Positions 10,500 through 22,000 of a stretch of 64,000 nt of DNA are shown here, in pieces. Each line of letters opens with the position of its first letter. The first letter of the stretch is position 1. The DNA is taken from contig LSRY02000019.1 of NCBI GenBank assembly GCA_001643675.2, positions 816,001 through 880,000 of the forward strand, given 5' to 3'. The position numbers and the translations under genes are program-made. The DNA is from Monocercomonoides exilis. Lineage: Eukaryota > Preaxostyla > Oxymonadida > Polymastigidae. A model generated the notes under the pieces. That model was not told the DNA's origin. It was given only the letters and a program-made list of their open reading frames with translations, and searched no databases.

Positions 10500-11290
10500 C
10501 TGGTTTATCGAATTTTGCTAATTTTTATCGAATTTCTCTCAATCTCACCAAGGGCGAAATTGTAATTTTTATGATCACAAATTGTGATCGTTCATTTTTT
10601 TGTTTTGTTTATATTTTGACCTTTAAAATCATGTTGATGTTTATTTTTTGATATGTTGTTTGTTAAATTATGTATTTTTAGTATTTAACTATTTTTTTGT
10701 TGTTTTCTTATTTTGATTCTGGTTTTTTGAAACTTTAAAATTTCGCAATTGTGATTCAGTTGTTAACTTTTTTCTGTTGAAATTGAGTCAAATTTGTTTA
10801 TATTTTGAACAAAAAACATTTTCATATTCTTTTTTTTGTAAATTATTAATATTTATAAAAAATTTAACTTTTTTGTGTTTTCTTAACTGTTGTGTGTTTA
10901 TTAATCAATCATTGTTTGATATTTTTTCATTTCGAATAAAAATTGAAAAGAAGATATGATTCTAAAGCTTCTTTTTTTGTATTTTTTCTTTTTTCAGAAA
11001 AATATTTCGAAATGTTTAAAATAAATGAAACTTGTTCTCAAGATTGAAAAATGAAATGAAATTAACTTATATCATTTTTATTAATCACCAATAATCATTC
11101 TCAAACAAAAATAATAAGAATTTCCAGGTTTTTCCGAATAATTGCAATAAATTTTAAAAAACTTAAAGAATAAAAAATTATTTAGCATGAAAAATCATTA
11201 TATTCAATCAAAATGATATAAAATTGAACGCAATTTATTAATTTTAATTTTAATTTTTTATGAAAATTCTTTGATCTTGAAACCCAGAAT
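10500..11290. repeat. Diverged direct repeat, right unit, T-rich
   Basis: The segment at 10560-10690 carries the same ordered blocks as 9590-9730 (TTTTTATGATCACAA, then TGATCGTTCATTTTTTT, then TTGATGTTTATTTTTTGATA). The rest is T-rich spacer with no supported gene. Confidence 0.4.
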
Positions 11291-11300
11291 TGAAAACATC

Positions 11301-11399
11301 GGATGTGACTGAGTCACATCCAATTTGACTGCGTCTCAATGGCATTAGATCGATCTTATTGGATGTTGACCGATCTAATGCCACTTGACGCAGTCAAAT
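11301..11399. repeat. Palindrome plus long two-stem hairpin
   Basis: First there is a perfect palindrome with 10-bp arms around one base (GGATGTGACT-G-AGTCACATCC, 11301-11321). Directly after it lies a hairpin with two nested 13-bp stems. The outer stem is ATTTGACTGCGTC (11323-11335) with its complement at 11387-11399, and the inner stem is TGGCATTAGATCG (11340-11352) with its complement at 11371-11383. The TTTGACT and GTGACT-AGTCAC words echo the last palindrome at 10453-10490. Confidence 0.85.
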
Positions 11400-12021
11400 C
11401 AAGTTCTAGTTAAATTTTTCTGAATTTATCTTATCAATACATATTGTTATTGCAAATTCGTATTTAATCAATTATTTCAGTTTTGAGTCTGTCAAAACGG
11501 TTTTCTGTCAATCTTTTTTGATCTTCAGATATTTTCTTTTTTATTTTTTTTATCTGATCATAATTTTTTATTTCTTTATAATTTCTTATGAAAGACAATG
11601 ATCAAAGTTTTGAAACGCTGGAATCAGTAATTATAATTTATTAGCGATACATTTATGAAATGTTTGATTATCATCTTTCACTCTGATTCTGTGACATTTT
11701 TATCTCTAAAGTCTACGTTTTTTGAAGATGTGAGAGTTTTCTAATTTAAAAACGAAGTTATTATGTTTTCCCCATATAACTCTGAAGCTTTCCATTTGTT
11801 GTTAATTGCGATTTTAGTGTTTTTCACAAAAAAATATGAATATCAATAATGTTTGCAATGCTTTTTTATGAAAACAACAAAACAAGAGTTTTTTCTATGA
11901 AGAAATTTATTGCTTTTTTATATATTACAAGAAAAAAATGAAAAGTTTCAAAACTGTTCATTGTTATATTATTTTTTGAGGTGCCTGAACAAAAGATGAA
12001 AAATAATAATAATAAACAGTT
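11400..12021. other. Spacer, nothing recognised
   Basis: AT-rich DNA without a supported gene, RNA or repeat boundary. Confidence 0.5.
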
Positions 12022-12690
12022 CTAATGTTGACAATTCAGAAAAAACTGAAGGGGTGTTTGATTAGGTTTTCTGGTTGAATTTTGTGTTGAAGATGATGAA
12101 GCGGATGAGGAAGATGATGGAATTGAAGGAAACTGTTGTGAGGAAGGTGGAAAAAGTTTGCTTACAGATTTCAATTGATTTGGCTTAAACCATGACAAAG
12201 AATTATCAGTATTTTGAGGTTGAATGTGCTCGTCCCTTCCACTACTCAGCAAATCTGATCTCTGCTGCTCTCTTTGGATAATAACTTTCTCTTGTTCATT
12301 TTCTCTTTTTTCTTTGACTTTTTACATTGCGAATGTCTCATCTGAGCTATCTGAATTAAAATTAAATATTAATATGGGCGACGAGAAGGAAAAAAAGTCA
12401 ATAAATCAGAAAATAAATGCAATATGGGTATTTAAGTGTTCAAAAAACTTGTTGATTCTGCAGTTAAAGACGTAATTGTGGGAGTTAATGAATCTTTTGG
12501 ATTAAGTTTGTTTCCTTATCTGGCTAGGTATCTTTCATTTGCATTGCTCTTCGCTTCCTGTTTTCGAAGATATTCGCTTTTCATTCCATTCAAAAATCTT
12601 GAATTTGCTTCAGCAACATTCTTTGTGTGTGTAGTGTGTAATATATGCATATATGAGAGGAAGCGTTCATAGTTTAAAATAGTTTGCAAA
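12022..12690 (-). pseudogene. Possible second-ORF remnant of a Harbinger-type element
   Basis: Downstream of the transposase remnant on the same strand are broken frames. They include a Lys/Arg/Glu-rich patch and a Ser-rich frame at 12022-12252 (a run of Ser/Ala in FPSIPSSSSSASSSSTQN) ending in TAA. Harbinger elements carry a second Myb-like gene, but I see no Myb motif here, so this could equally be unrelated coding debris. Confidence 0.25.
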
Positions 12691-12699
12691 CCTTCACTT

Positions 12700-13150
12700 C
12701 ATCAAATATCCAGGGTTTTCTGAAGACTGTTAGGAGCGTTTTGAGTCTTCCAGAAAATCTTTCCACAATAACACGAATATTGTCAAAATCGAGAGTAAAA
12801 ACAAACTTTGTTTAGATTGTTTCCAGCTCCGGTTTTGCTCAGACAAAAACTGAATCAGCTAAGATCTTTGCTCTTCTCTACAAATGTTCAAAGATCAAAT
12901 AGTGTTCTTTGAAAATTGCAAAAACATGAGTTGATCCAGTATGAAAAAAGCTTCAAGTGCTAGCCGTTCCCTCCTTGGGGTTTTCTTCCTCCTCCGCTTT
13001 AATACCGGAAATGTGATGCTTTGTTGATTAATTCTTTTCCCCATATTCAAACATTCCTCAAAGTGTATTTGTAGGTATTATTGAACAATCAACATCAATT
13101 CCCACATCTTTCAACTCCTCCAAATTATCAGGACGAAAAGAAACAAAAAG
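12700..13150 (-). pseudogene. PIF/Harbinger-type DDE transposase remnant, copy 2
   Basis: Minus-strand translation in broken frames matches the better-preserved copy at 24675-25232 in order and spacing: a DVDC motif, KHHISGIK, HTGSTHVFAIFKEHY, then ILADSVFV, KPELE, and RVIVERFSGRLKTLL. These are the motifs of the DDE_Tnp_4 fold (PF13359). The first acidic residue is present (DVDC) and the final Glu is present (VIVER), but the middle Asp of the HDF motif is Val. Stops interrupt the frame several times. It is a dead copy with uncertain ends. Confidence 0.7.
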
Positions 13151-13159
13151 TTCTGTCAG

Positions 13160-13887
13160 TTGATGTTTGATTGATTATGCTGGAGAGTTAAATAGACGAA
13201 CAACCGAACTTTGTGTTTCATATTTTTATTTCTCCAACAACGACGTCATTGTGAGTGAACCATGATGAAGATAATAAACAAGAAAGAAAAATTGCTCCCC
13301 CAAAGAATTAATTGCTTCAACCTTCCCACGATGAAATAGTGAATCATCTGGAAAAATCCTAATTGACATGTCAACTTAAGATCACAAAAAGCCCTTGAGT
13401 CGAAAGAATTTTCAAAATCGGTTCATCATATCTTTGTATGCAGTTTCGATAATTAATAAGTTTTCTTTTCTTTTTGTCGATTCAAAATGTTAAGAAATTG
13501 CATTTCTTCTTCCCACACACTCCAATGCATTCAAAAGTTGAGATTGATTCATTCAAAAAAAATATTTAAAATGAAGATAACAGCAATTTTCTGAATATAC
13601 AATATTTTTATTATCATTCTCCCATGAAAATGAGAATTGTTCCAGACTCAATCATATCTATTTCAAGTTTGATTTTTTGGTTCTATTATCTTTTTGAAGG
13701 TCACAGTCAATTCTAATATCGCATTTCTCAGTCACATTGTTTGAGATATTTTTTTTTAAAAACAAAAATTTGATCAAAATAGATAATTAATGTTTTGCTA
13801 TTGTGAAAACAAATATGATTGAGAAAAAATGAAATTGAAATATTCAAAAATAGTTTAAATTAATTAGAAAATAAAAAAAGAACATAT
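13160..13887. other. Spacer, nothing recognised
   Basis: AT-rich DNA between the Harbinger remnant and MITE B. The upstream part (13160-13300) may still be part of the decayed element, but I cannot follow a frame there. Confidence 0.4.
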
Positions 13888-14127
13888 GTCTAAAATTTTT
13901 TGAAAAGTTCCTTTTGTTCAATTTTCAAATAGAATAAAAATTTCATATTTCGATCAAATTTTTGTTTCCACTCACCAAATTTTGCTATCATGTCAACAAA
14001 ATATTGACAATGTTATTATTTCCATTTTTGTGAATTATCATGATTGGGAACAAAAATTTGACCGAAATATGAAATTTTTATTCTATTTGAAAATTATACA
14101 GAAGGAACTTTTCAAAAAAATTAAGAC
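13888..14127. mobile_element. MITE B, AWWT family (GTCT end type)
   Basis: This 240-bp element has inverted ends GTCTAAAATTTTTTGAAAAG and, mirrored, CTTTTCAAAAAAATTAAGAC. The arms run inward to the TTTCCACTCACCAAATTTTG core. A perfect 4-bp duplication ATAT flanks it (13884-13887 and 14128-14131). The right flank abuts the left end of the large element that begins at 14132. Confidence 0.85.
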
Positions 14128-14799
14128 ATATGGGTGAAAATTTTTGAAAAATCACTTTTTTTTAGCCTGATCTATCCCACAATAACTCAAAGGCAAATTC
14201 TTGTTTCCCGTAATTATAACTCCTTCAATTTTCTCATTCATTTTTTTTCAGACATAAGCATTTGATTCTTTCCTTGAAAAGTTTTAATCATTAACATTAT
14301 CTGTATATAACAATAATTGAAGTTTATTTGTATTTTTTGCAGTAATAAAACTGCAATGTATTCAACTTGAATTTTTCTATGCTAATTTTTCAATAAAACT
14401 AGTTTCACTTATATATATGTGTGATATAACTATTATTATCAATATAATCTCTATTTGCAAACGTATTTATTTTATATTTGTTTTATATCCGGAGATTTTT
14501 GAATGTTTAATTTAACAATTTTTCAGCTTTGACACTATTGAAGAATTAATATGAAGCGTACAAAAATGAATAAATGTTTATTTCTGTTCAATAAAAGTTA
14601 TACAATTGAAAAACAAGGTATTTTTATACAAAAACTAAAGTTATTAATGATCGATATGTAAAGTCTATGATTTGGTTTGAAGAATGCAATTACAAAGAAA
14701 TAATGAATGGCTCATACGTTTTTTCATTTTATATCACTCATAGCTCAGTCAGCTGTTTCATTTATATGAACTTTCTTTAGATTCTTCAATTTATGAAGA

Positions 14800-17651
14800 A
14801 CATAGATGTGCTTTGGCAGTGCGAAGGCAAAGAAGTTAAGAAAAGAAGGCAGCTGTAAATGTGCAGTCATCAGGATAATTATCGGCTCCAGCGTTCATCC
14901 CTTTTGATGCGTTGGTTCCAGCAGCTTCATTCATTTTTGTAGCAGCGAAAGAAGTTATCGAATAACGGATGCAGATTGTGGTGCCTGAAGCATCTCGTGT
15001 GTATTCAAATCAAAAGAATCAATTTCCTTGGTCGCTGCAGACGCTGCAAGGTTATATCGTTACGCTTTCGACGATGGTTTCTGTTCTACTGATGGAGACG
15101 CTTCCTTCTCTTGCGGAGTCAGCGGGAACGAAGTCGTGGTGCAAGAGGATTTTTGCAACGGTTGATGTGACTGCGTTCCCGTCAATCAACGATCTGCATA
15201 ACCCGTCGCTGCAGATATGGCGATAGCGCTTCTGGTATTGCGATCATTGAACTCGTGGGTTGCAATGGTGAAGCTGGATGATAAAGTGATTGGGCGAGGG
15301 ATTGCAGTGTACGAAATGGATAAGAGGAGTGATGGAAAGGCGCTGGAGTCAGTGTGTTCGAAGATGGAAGATGTGGTTCTGTCACCAGCAGCGATTGCGC
15401 AAGCGGTGCTGGAAGAAGGAAAAGAAGAAGAAGTTGGAAAGGAAAAGGAGGCGAATCTGTTGAGCGGGCTGGCAGAGCAGCTGCAGGAGAAGAACGAAAT
15501 AATCCTGAAGAAGAAGAAGATTTTGGAGCTGAGCGAGGAGCACAATGCAGAGGTGATGCAGGTGAAGCAGGGGAAGGAGAAGAAGTGATGGGCTCAGCAA
15601 GGAGGGGTGGTGAGTATGGATGGAAAGTGGAAACTGGCTGGTCGGGGGTTACAATTTCCATATCTTCTTCATTAATTTGTGTGTATAATGTGGTGGTTCA
15701 GTCTTCGGAGTCATTGATTCTGCCGTTGGGGCTGTGCGAAAAGTGTCAGGAGAAGTTAACAGAGATCATCAGGGATGGCATCGCTTTTTTGCTTGGGCCA
15801 GACACGAGTAGGAAGATGGTTGTTGTGAAAGTGGAGAGCGAGGTGAGTGATGTGGGAGAAGGAAACAGCGGAAGGCGAAAGAGTGTTTGCGGTGGTGGAA
15901 GAGCAGATGCAACTGTACGGGAGAAGATGAGCAAAATGAAGAATGAAATGAAGATGCAGATGGTGCTGTCATAAGTTCCGGAGCAGAAGATAAGCAAGCA
16001 GAAGGAGCTGAACAATAAGGAAATTGAAAAGCAGTATGCAGCACTTGTAGAAAAAAAGGTGGAACTAACGAAAATGAAGGTGAAGAATCAAGAGACAGTG
16101 CATTAGCTTGTTGGGTAAGTGAAGAAGATGGAGGAGCAGGTGGAGATGTGAACTTTAGCATGGGCAGGAAAGATGGAGCAGATAAAAATGTGGCGAGGAT
16201 GTGGATGATGATGAAAAGGAAAAAGAAAGAGTGCGATCGCGCTGTCTGAGATTCCGCTGTCACCGCACGATGATCCGAAGAAAGAGCGGGAAGAGTCGAA
16301 GTGGCCTGAGAAGTCACCGGGTTGAACGTGGACAGGGTTGTCTGGGGCATCTGTGGTGGTTCCGCCAGCACTGGAGACGGTGATGGAGCGGCTGATGAAA
16401 ACTGATTCTGAGTAGCTGACGCAGGTGGAGCTTGAAACAGTACATGTACTTCAGATGATACACCAGCTACAATCGTCTGTATCTGTGCAGCGTCCGCTGA
16501 ATTTGCTGTTGTCAGTGCTGCAATTGTTGCTAGCGTGAACAATACAGAAGATACGGGGGATATACGGAGACAAGATCGTGACATATAAAAGCGGGGGAAG
16601 TCTTGGGTAGGCGGGGATTGTGCTTCCGACTGGGAGGTTTGGAGATTTTGTGTATATGTGTCCATGGGAGAACCATGCGGCGCAGAAGAAGAGCGAAACA
16701 GCGCGGTTGGATATGATCAACGGATTGGAGCTGTTCCGGAAGTTCTTTCTTTTGATATAGCCATTTAATGTGTCTGCATTGGAGGATTTTTCTTGAAAAG
16801 AGCTGTCATTTTTGATGTCATTCAACACGGTGCTTGAAGGGGCATTGGAAAAGAAGATCAAGATGTTTTTTGGGGTGTCTAAGTGATTTTATTCGGTGAA
16901 GGGAGAGGTCAACGCGTATGTGTTCCTGAGGTATTTGAAGAACTACAACATGGCTGATGCAGAGAAGCGGAAGGAGGCCATGAAGGCGCTGTATGATGCG
17001 ATATACAATGGCGCCCCATCGACTTCATCATCAACATCGTCATCATCGCCAGGGGCAGTATGCAGAGGGTTCACATTCTCGAAGAAAGAGTGTCTTTTGT
17101 GTGTGTGCAATCCGCAGATGCGACATGCACTGTTGTTGCGGATCTTCCTAGTACGTAACTGACTGTCTAGCTGCTGTCTGCAGTCGTTTGCGTCTGCGCT
17201 GGAGGCGTTCCTGAGCAACGATTTCTTCACACTGCATCTGACACATCCAGATGTGTGTGATGCTGCTAACTGCAGATCTCCTCCATTCCTGTCACAGAAC
17301 AGCTCGGTTGTGAAGACAGTCAGCCAGCGCTGGATGATCAGGTGTAGGTGCTTTCGGTGGTGCTAGCTGGTGCAGTGCTGAATCGAAGTGTTGATGCTGC
17401 GCATTCAGCAGTGCGTGCTGTTCCGGATGGTGATGATGCTGGTGCAGCTCGTGGGGCGGCAGCTGCAGAGCAAACGAGGTGGGACGTCCAATCTGCTTTG
17501 GGGTGCTGCTGGGGAATGTGCAGCGTGTGCAGCTGCTTCACAAGCGATGGCACGGCAGAGTGAGGGAAGGAGGGAGGAGTCAATGTGTTGTCATGCATCA
17601 GCAGTATCTGCTTCTTTGGCACAGAACAAACATCCTCTGAATTGCAAATAA
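14800..17651 (+). pseudogene. Decayed coiled-coil gene, copy 1 (unknown family)
   Basis: A GC-richer block in which long stretches read as protein on the plus strand but frames change and stops intervene. Recognisable pieces are a Lys/Glu coiled-coil part (AEQLQEKNEIILKKKKILEL at about 15465-15530, then KQKELNNKEIEKQYAAL-like text near 16000), a frame with KKSETARLDMINGLELFRKF (about 16690-16750), EVNAYVFLRYLKNYN (near 16910), and an end CCHASAVSASLAQNKH (17590-17635). Copy 2 (19060-21546) matches in the same order. I recognise no domain. Cys residues and a Ser-run near 17020 are present. Ser/Pro-rich minus-strand frames here (15182-15661, 15769-16665) are mirror images of the purine-rich coding strand. 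Confidence 0.6.
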
Positions 17652-18923
17652 TTGGCAATCAACAATTTGCGGCTGTCCTTTGCGTGTGCATCCTGTGTGA
17701 TCCATCCTTCCATTTCTCCTCCTTCATTTCCATCGCAATCGCCTCTTTTCCATCTTCTTCTTTTCATTCTTCTTCTTCTTCTTTCTTTTTGTCCTTTCTC
17801 TTGACTTTCCTTCAAACATCCCTCAAATTTCTTTTTTCACTTTTCCCTTTTTCTTCCTTTTTACTCAAATCATCTCTTTCATTCATATTTCCAAGAAACA
17901 TTTACCTCTTCGCTATTATTTTCACGAGATACCTTCTTCTGCTGTATCATTAATTCCTTGGTCTTATTTTTAGTTTTTTATAAGATTCACCACAAATGTC
18001 TTTCAAAACATTGGAAAATATATCTTTTTCTCTTTGCGTTAATATTTCATCCGGCTCATTCCTCTATGCCCATTTCGTTTGCTATATCCTGATTATAAAA
18101 AAGCACCAAACGTGCTATTTTTTTATATTTCATGTTCATTCATTGTTATTATACATTCTTACAAAAATCCTAATTCAAAAATAATAAAAAATGATGAAAT
18201 TAATAATGATTATAATGAGCAAGCATATTCTTTTAATAATGATCATTCTTCGCAAACTTTCTTCTCCAACTTCAAATATTTCTCTGTTCTACCAATAAAA
18301 CCCATCCTACTCGTCTTCGCTTCCCTTCTGCTCCCAAAAATCGTTTATTTAATATCCTTGGTGAACTTCAATTCAAAAAACCACACAAGCTTCATTCAAA
18401 TAAAAAATTGACAAGGAAGAAGAAGATGCTGATGACAATAAATTCGAACTATTCTGTTAATTGTTGTTGCAAATTTTCATGTTTGAGATGCGGATTTTTG
18501 GCAAAATTGCGAAATCCATTATCAATGTTGATTTTCCTTCCAAAAAATAAACGGTGAAGGAAAATGTTCAACGATAAATATTTCAATCCATCCGAAATAC
18601 ACAAAATGTCAAAAAAATATAGAACCTAATCAATTGAAACGCACCACAATTACCGTCCTTTGAAAAATCACTTTATCCTTAAAAAAGGCTATGAACAGGT
18701 TTTCTTCGAAAATTCAAATCTTCTTGCATGAGTTTATTTCAAAAAAATCATAATTTATTTTGATCAAAATATGCAATAAAAATTCAAATTTAATTTTTGT
18801 TTACAAACATTATCATGGAATGTTCGAATGTGGTTTTTTCCATCGATAAAACGAGCTCAAAGCATTTTGGAATAAAAGAATATTTCAAAATAATAATATT
18901 ATGGTATCACTTTTTGATCTGTG
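17652..18923. other. Pyrimidine-rich trailer of the large element, copy 1
   Basis: After the last coding remnant there is a T/C-rich stretch (17700-17980) and then AT-rich DNA. Both parts are found again after copy 2 (21600-21900 and 22600-22876), so they belong to the repeated unit. No gene is supported. Confidence 0.55.
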
Positions 18924-19049
18924 GTGATTTTTCAAAAATTTTCACCCAGATAGATACAGAAAAGGAAGTGGGAATGAATCATTTGTTTTTTTCATCTCTT
19001 ATTATTCATATAGCAGTTGACTTCTTCGTTTTTTTTTAACTTTTCTCAT

Positions 19050-22000
19050 CTTCTTCAATACGTACAGCTCATAGAACAGCTTTGTCATCATAAAGGCGAA
19101 AAAGCGGAGAGATCAAGGTTCTCGATGTGTTTGTGCATTTATTTGGATAATCATCTGTTCTTGCTTATGACCCTTCGTATGCCAAGGTGATATTTGTGTC
19201 ATTCACATCGGAAGCAGCGATCAACCGCATCGAGAGACAGCTACGGATTGTGGTGCCTATTGCAGCTGAAGTGGATGCAAACACAAGAAGCTGTTTCTGA
19301 GAGTGCTGCAGACGCAGAGGGGTTATATTGTGCGCTTTCTACAATGCTTTTTGTCACGCCAGTTACTCTGCTTCTATCGCTTGTAGTGACTGCAGACACG
19401 AAGTTATGGAGCAAGCGGATATTTGCGGGGTGAATGATAATGATCATACTTTAATTTATGGTCAGTTTGCTATATCGCTGATGCTATATGTGAAGGGGCG
19501 GCTGATGTCACAACCACTGCAGCAAAGGCTTGCAGATGCGAAGCTGGATGATGAAGTGATGGTGCAAAGGGTTGCAGTGAATGAAGTGGAGAAGAGGAGG
19601 AGGTGAAGATGCTGGAGGTAGCGGGACTGAGAATGTGTGGTGAAGTTTTGAAGTCTGCAATAATTGCACTTGCAGTGCCGGAGGAAGGAGAAAAGTTATT
19701 CGGAAATTTTTATGCTGCTGCAAAAGATTCGATGTAACGAGAGGATACAGAAGCAGAAGAGCGGGTTGGTCGAGCAGCTGAACGAGAAGAACGAAATAAC
19801 CCAGATGAAGAAGAGGAAAATTTTGAAGCTAAGATGAAAGTGCAACGCATAGGTGAAGGAGCGGCATGAGTAGCTGTCAATGATGAAGGAGAAAGAGGAG
19901 CCAATGGATGAATGGATTGAGAAGGTGAATAAGCGCTGAATACAGTGAATAGAGCAGGTGAGTGGTGAAAGCGAGATTAAGCTGGATAATTTGTGGTTTT
20001 CGCTTTCCATTCCATCTTTCTGGCTTTTGTATGTCGCGGAGATTCCGTCTTCGTTTTCATTAATTCTGCTGTTTGATCTGTGTACAAAGTGCCACGAGAA
20101 GTTTGCAGCGAACATCGGTGATTGGAGTTCTTTTATGCTTAAACAGGATATCAATTGAAATGATGTTGTTGTGATAGTTGGGAACAAGGAGAATGTTGTG
20201 GGAGGGGCAAACATCGGAAAGGGAAAGAGTGTTTGCGGTGGTGGAAGAGCAGATGCAACTGAACGGTAGAAGATTAGCAAAATGAAGAATGAAACGAAGA
20301 TGCTGACTTCGCTGTAATGACGCAGGAGCAGACGATATGCGTACAGAAGGCTCTATTCAAGAAGGTTATTGTGAATCAGCAGATGGCGCTTGTATTTATA
20401 AGAAGCAGGAGCAAAAGAAAATGAATGCATTGTTAGAAGTTCCAGTGAAGCTGCTGCTGACTCCACATAAGAAGGTGCAATAACCTTCGCTAATGCAGAC
20501 GCTGTCAACGATCATGAAGAATATGCGGAGACAAGATCGCAGCTGACCTTTGCAAGAGTTGCGATTCTAAGTCAGGAGTTTGAGAACTTTGTGCGCATAT
20601 GCATGGAGAAGAAGGACACAGTGCAGAAGAAGAGCGAGGTGGAGCGGTGGACGATTGTCTTCGGGGTGGAACTGTTCTGGAAGGACTTTGTGGAGGTGTT
20701 GCCTGTTAGGGAAGTTTATGCAGGATGAGTTCACGGTAAACGCGCTGCCGTTCTTCTAGAACATCTATTCGATGTTGTTTAGAAAGCTGCAGTCTGAAAA
20801 AGGTGAGGAAGAGTTATCTGTGTTTCTAATGGTCTTGCCGAACTTCGATCTAGTGGAAGCAGCGAAGCTGAAAGAGGAGGAAAGGTTCTGTATGACTCCA
20901 AATGTTAAGAAAATGCATCGATTTTTTCGTCTTCACCCTTGTCATCGGGCGTGACTAGTTGAGGTATCGCGAACGATGATATGGAGCCTCTTCTCTGTGT
21001 GTGTTATCCACAGACACCGCAGGCATTGTCGCTTAAGATCTTAGGCGATAAGAACAGGCTTCCGCGGAACTGTCTTTCGTCGTTTGCGTTGTGCTGGAGG
21101 CGGACCTGCGCAATGGCTTCTTCACGCTGTGTCTGATACATATAGATTTTAGAGATGCTGCCAATCGCAGATCTCATCTATTCCTGTCACAGAACAGCGT
21201 AGTTGTGAAGACAATTAACTTGTGCTGGATGTCCGAGTGAGAGTGCTTTCTGTGGTATCCACAGGGACAGGGCTGATTCGAAGTGTTGATGCTGGTCCAA
21301 TCGGCTGTGGGTGCTGTTCCGGATTTTGATGATGCTGGTGCAGCTCGTTGGGCGGCAGCTGGAGAGCGAACGAGGTGGGAAGGCCAATCTGCTTTGGGGG
21401 TGCTGCCGGTGAATGTGCAGCGTGTGGAGCAGTTCCACGAGGCTTTGGAGTGGCAGAGCAAGGGAGAGAGCGAGGAGTCAATGTCTTGTCATGCATCAGT
21501 AGTATCTGCTTCTTCGGCACAGCAAAAACATGTTCTGAATTGCTAAGAATTGACAATCAACAATATGCTGCTGTCCTTTGGGTGTGCATCGGGCATGATC
21601 GATCCTTCCATTTCTCCTCCTTCATTTTCATCGGAGTTATTATGTCCATCACAATATCCTTTTTTTTTTATACTTCTTCTTCTTCTACTACTTCATTTTC
21701 TTTCTTTTTTCCCTTTCCCTTGACTCATTTTCAAAAATTCCTCAAATTTTTATTTTTATTTTTCATATTTTCTTCCTTTTCATTCAAATCATCTCTTTCA
21801 TTCAAATTTCTTATAAACATATTTTTCTTTTCAATCATTTGCCAAATTCCTTCTTCTGCTGCATCATCAATTTTTCTGCTCTCTCTTTTTGCTTTTAACT
21901 TGATTCACCAGATACGCCTTCCAAAACCATCAAAGACCTCCTCCTCTATTCGCTTCAATTTTTGTTCCTTCTCATTCTGCCATACACCCTTCAATTATAA

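Larger units (their letters stand above)
14132..18947 (+). mobile_element. Large terminal-inverted-repeat unit carrying a decayed gene
   Basis: A perfect 24-bp inverted repeat starting GGGTGAAAATTTTTG bounds this 4.8-kb segment, at 14132-14155 and, reversed, at 18924-18947. The flanks are ATAT on the left and AGAT on the right, a near match to the AWWT target pattern of the short elements, whose GGGTGA ends it also resembles. Inside are an AT-rich leader, a GC-richer decayed coding block (about 14800-17650) and a pyrimidine-rich trailer. The right half is shared with the second copy ending at 22876. I infer a mobile element; an alternative is a duplicated host gene whose edges happen to be such repeats. 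Confidence 0.55.

Noticed and set aside
9381-11399. CRISPR-like array
   Set aside because: The palindromes differ from one another and there is no regularly spaced direct repeat; the DNA is eukaryotic.
12022-12252. Myb-like Harbinger accessory protein
   Set aside because: Only a Ser-rich frame and basic patches are visible; no Trp-spaced helices typical of Myb/SANT could be found, so the function is not assigned.
15182-16665. Ser/Pro-rich minus-strand ORFs of 159 and 298 codons
   Set aside because: They mirror the purine-rich coding strand of the decayed coiled-coil gene; the plus-strand text is the one that aligns at protein level with the second copy.
19388-19480. Kinesin P-loop in the dead coiled-coil gene, suggested by the words IYGQF and nearby hydrophobics
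   Set aside because: Only three residues match the kinesin YGQTGSGKT motif, the GKT part is absent in both copies, and the frame is broken around it.
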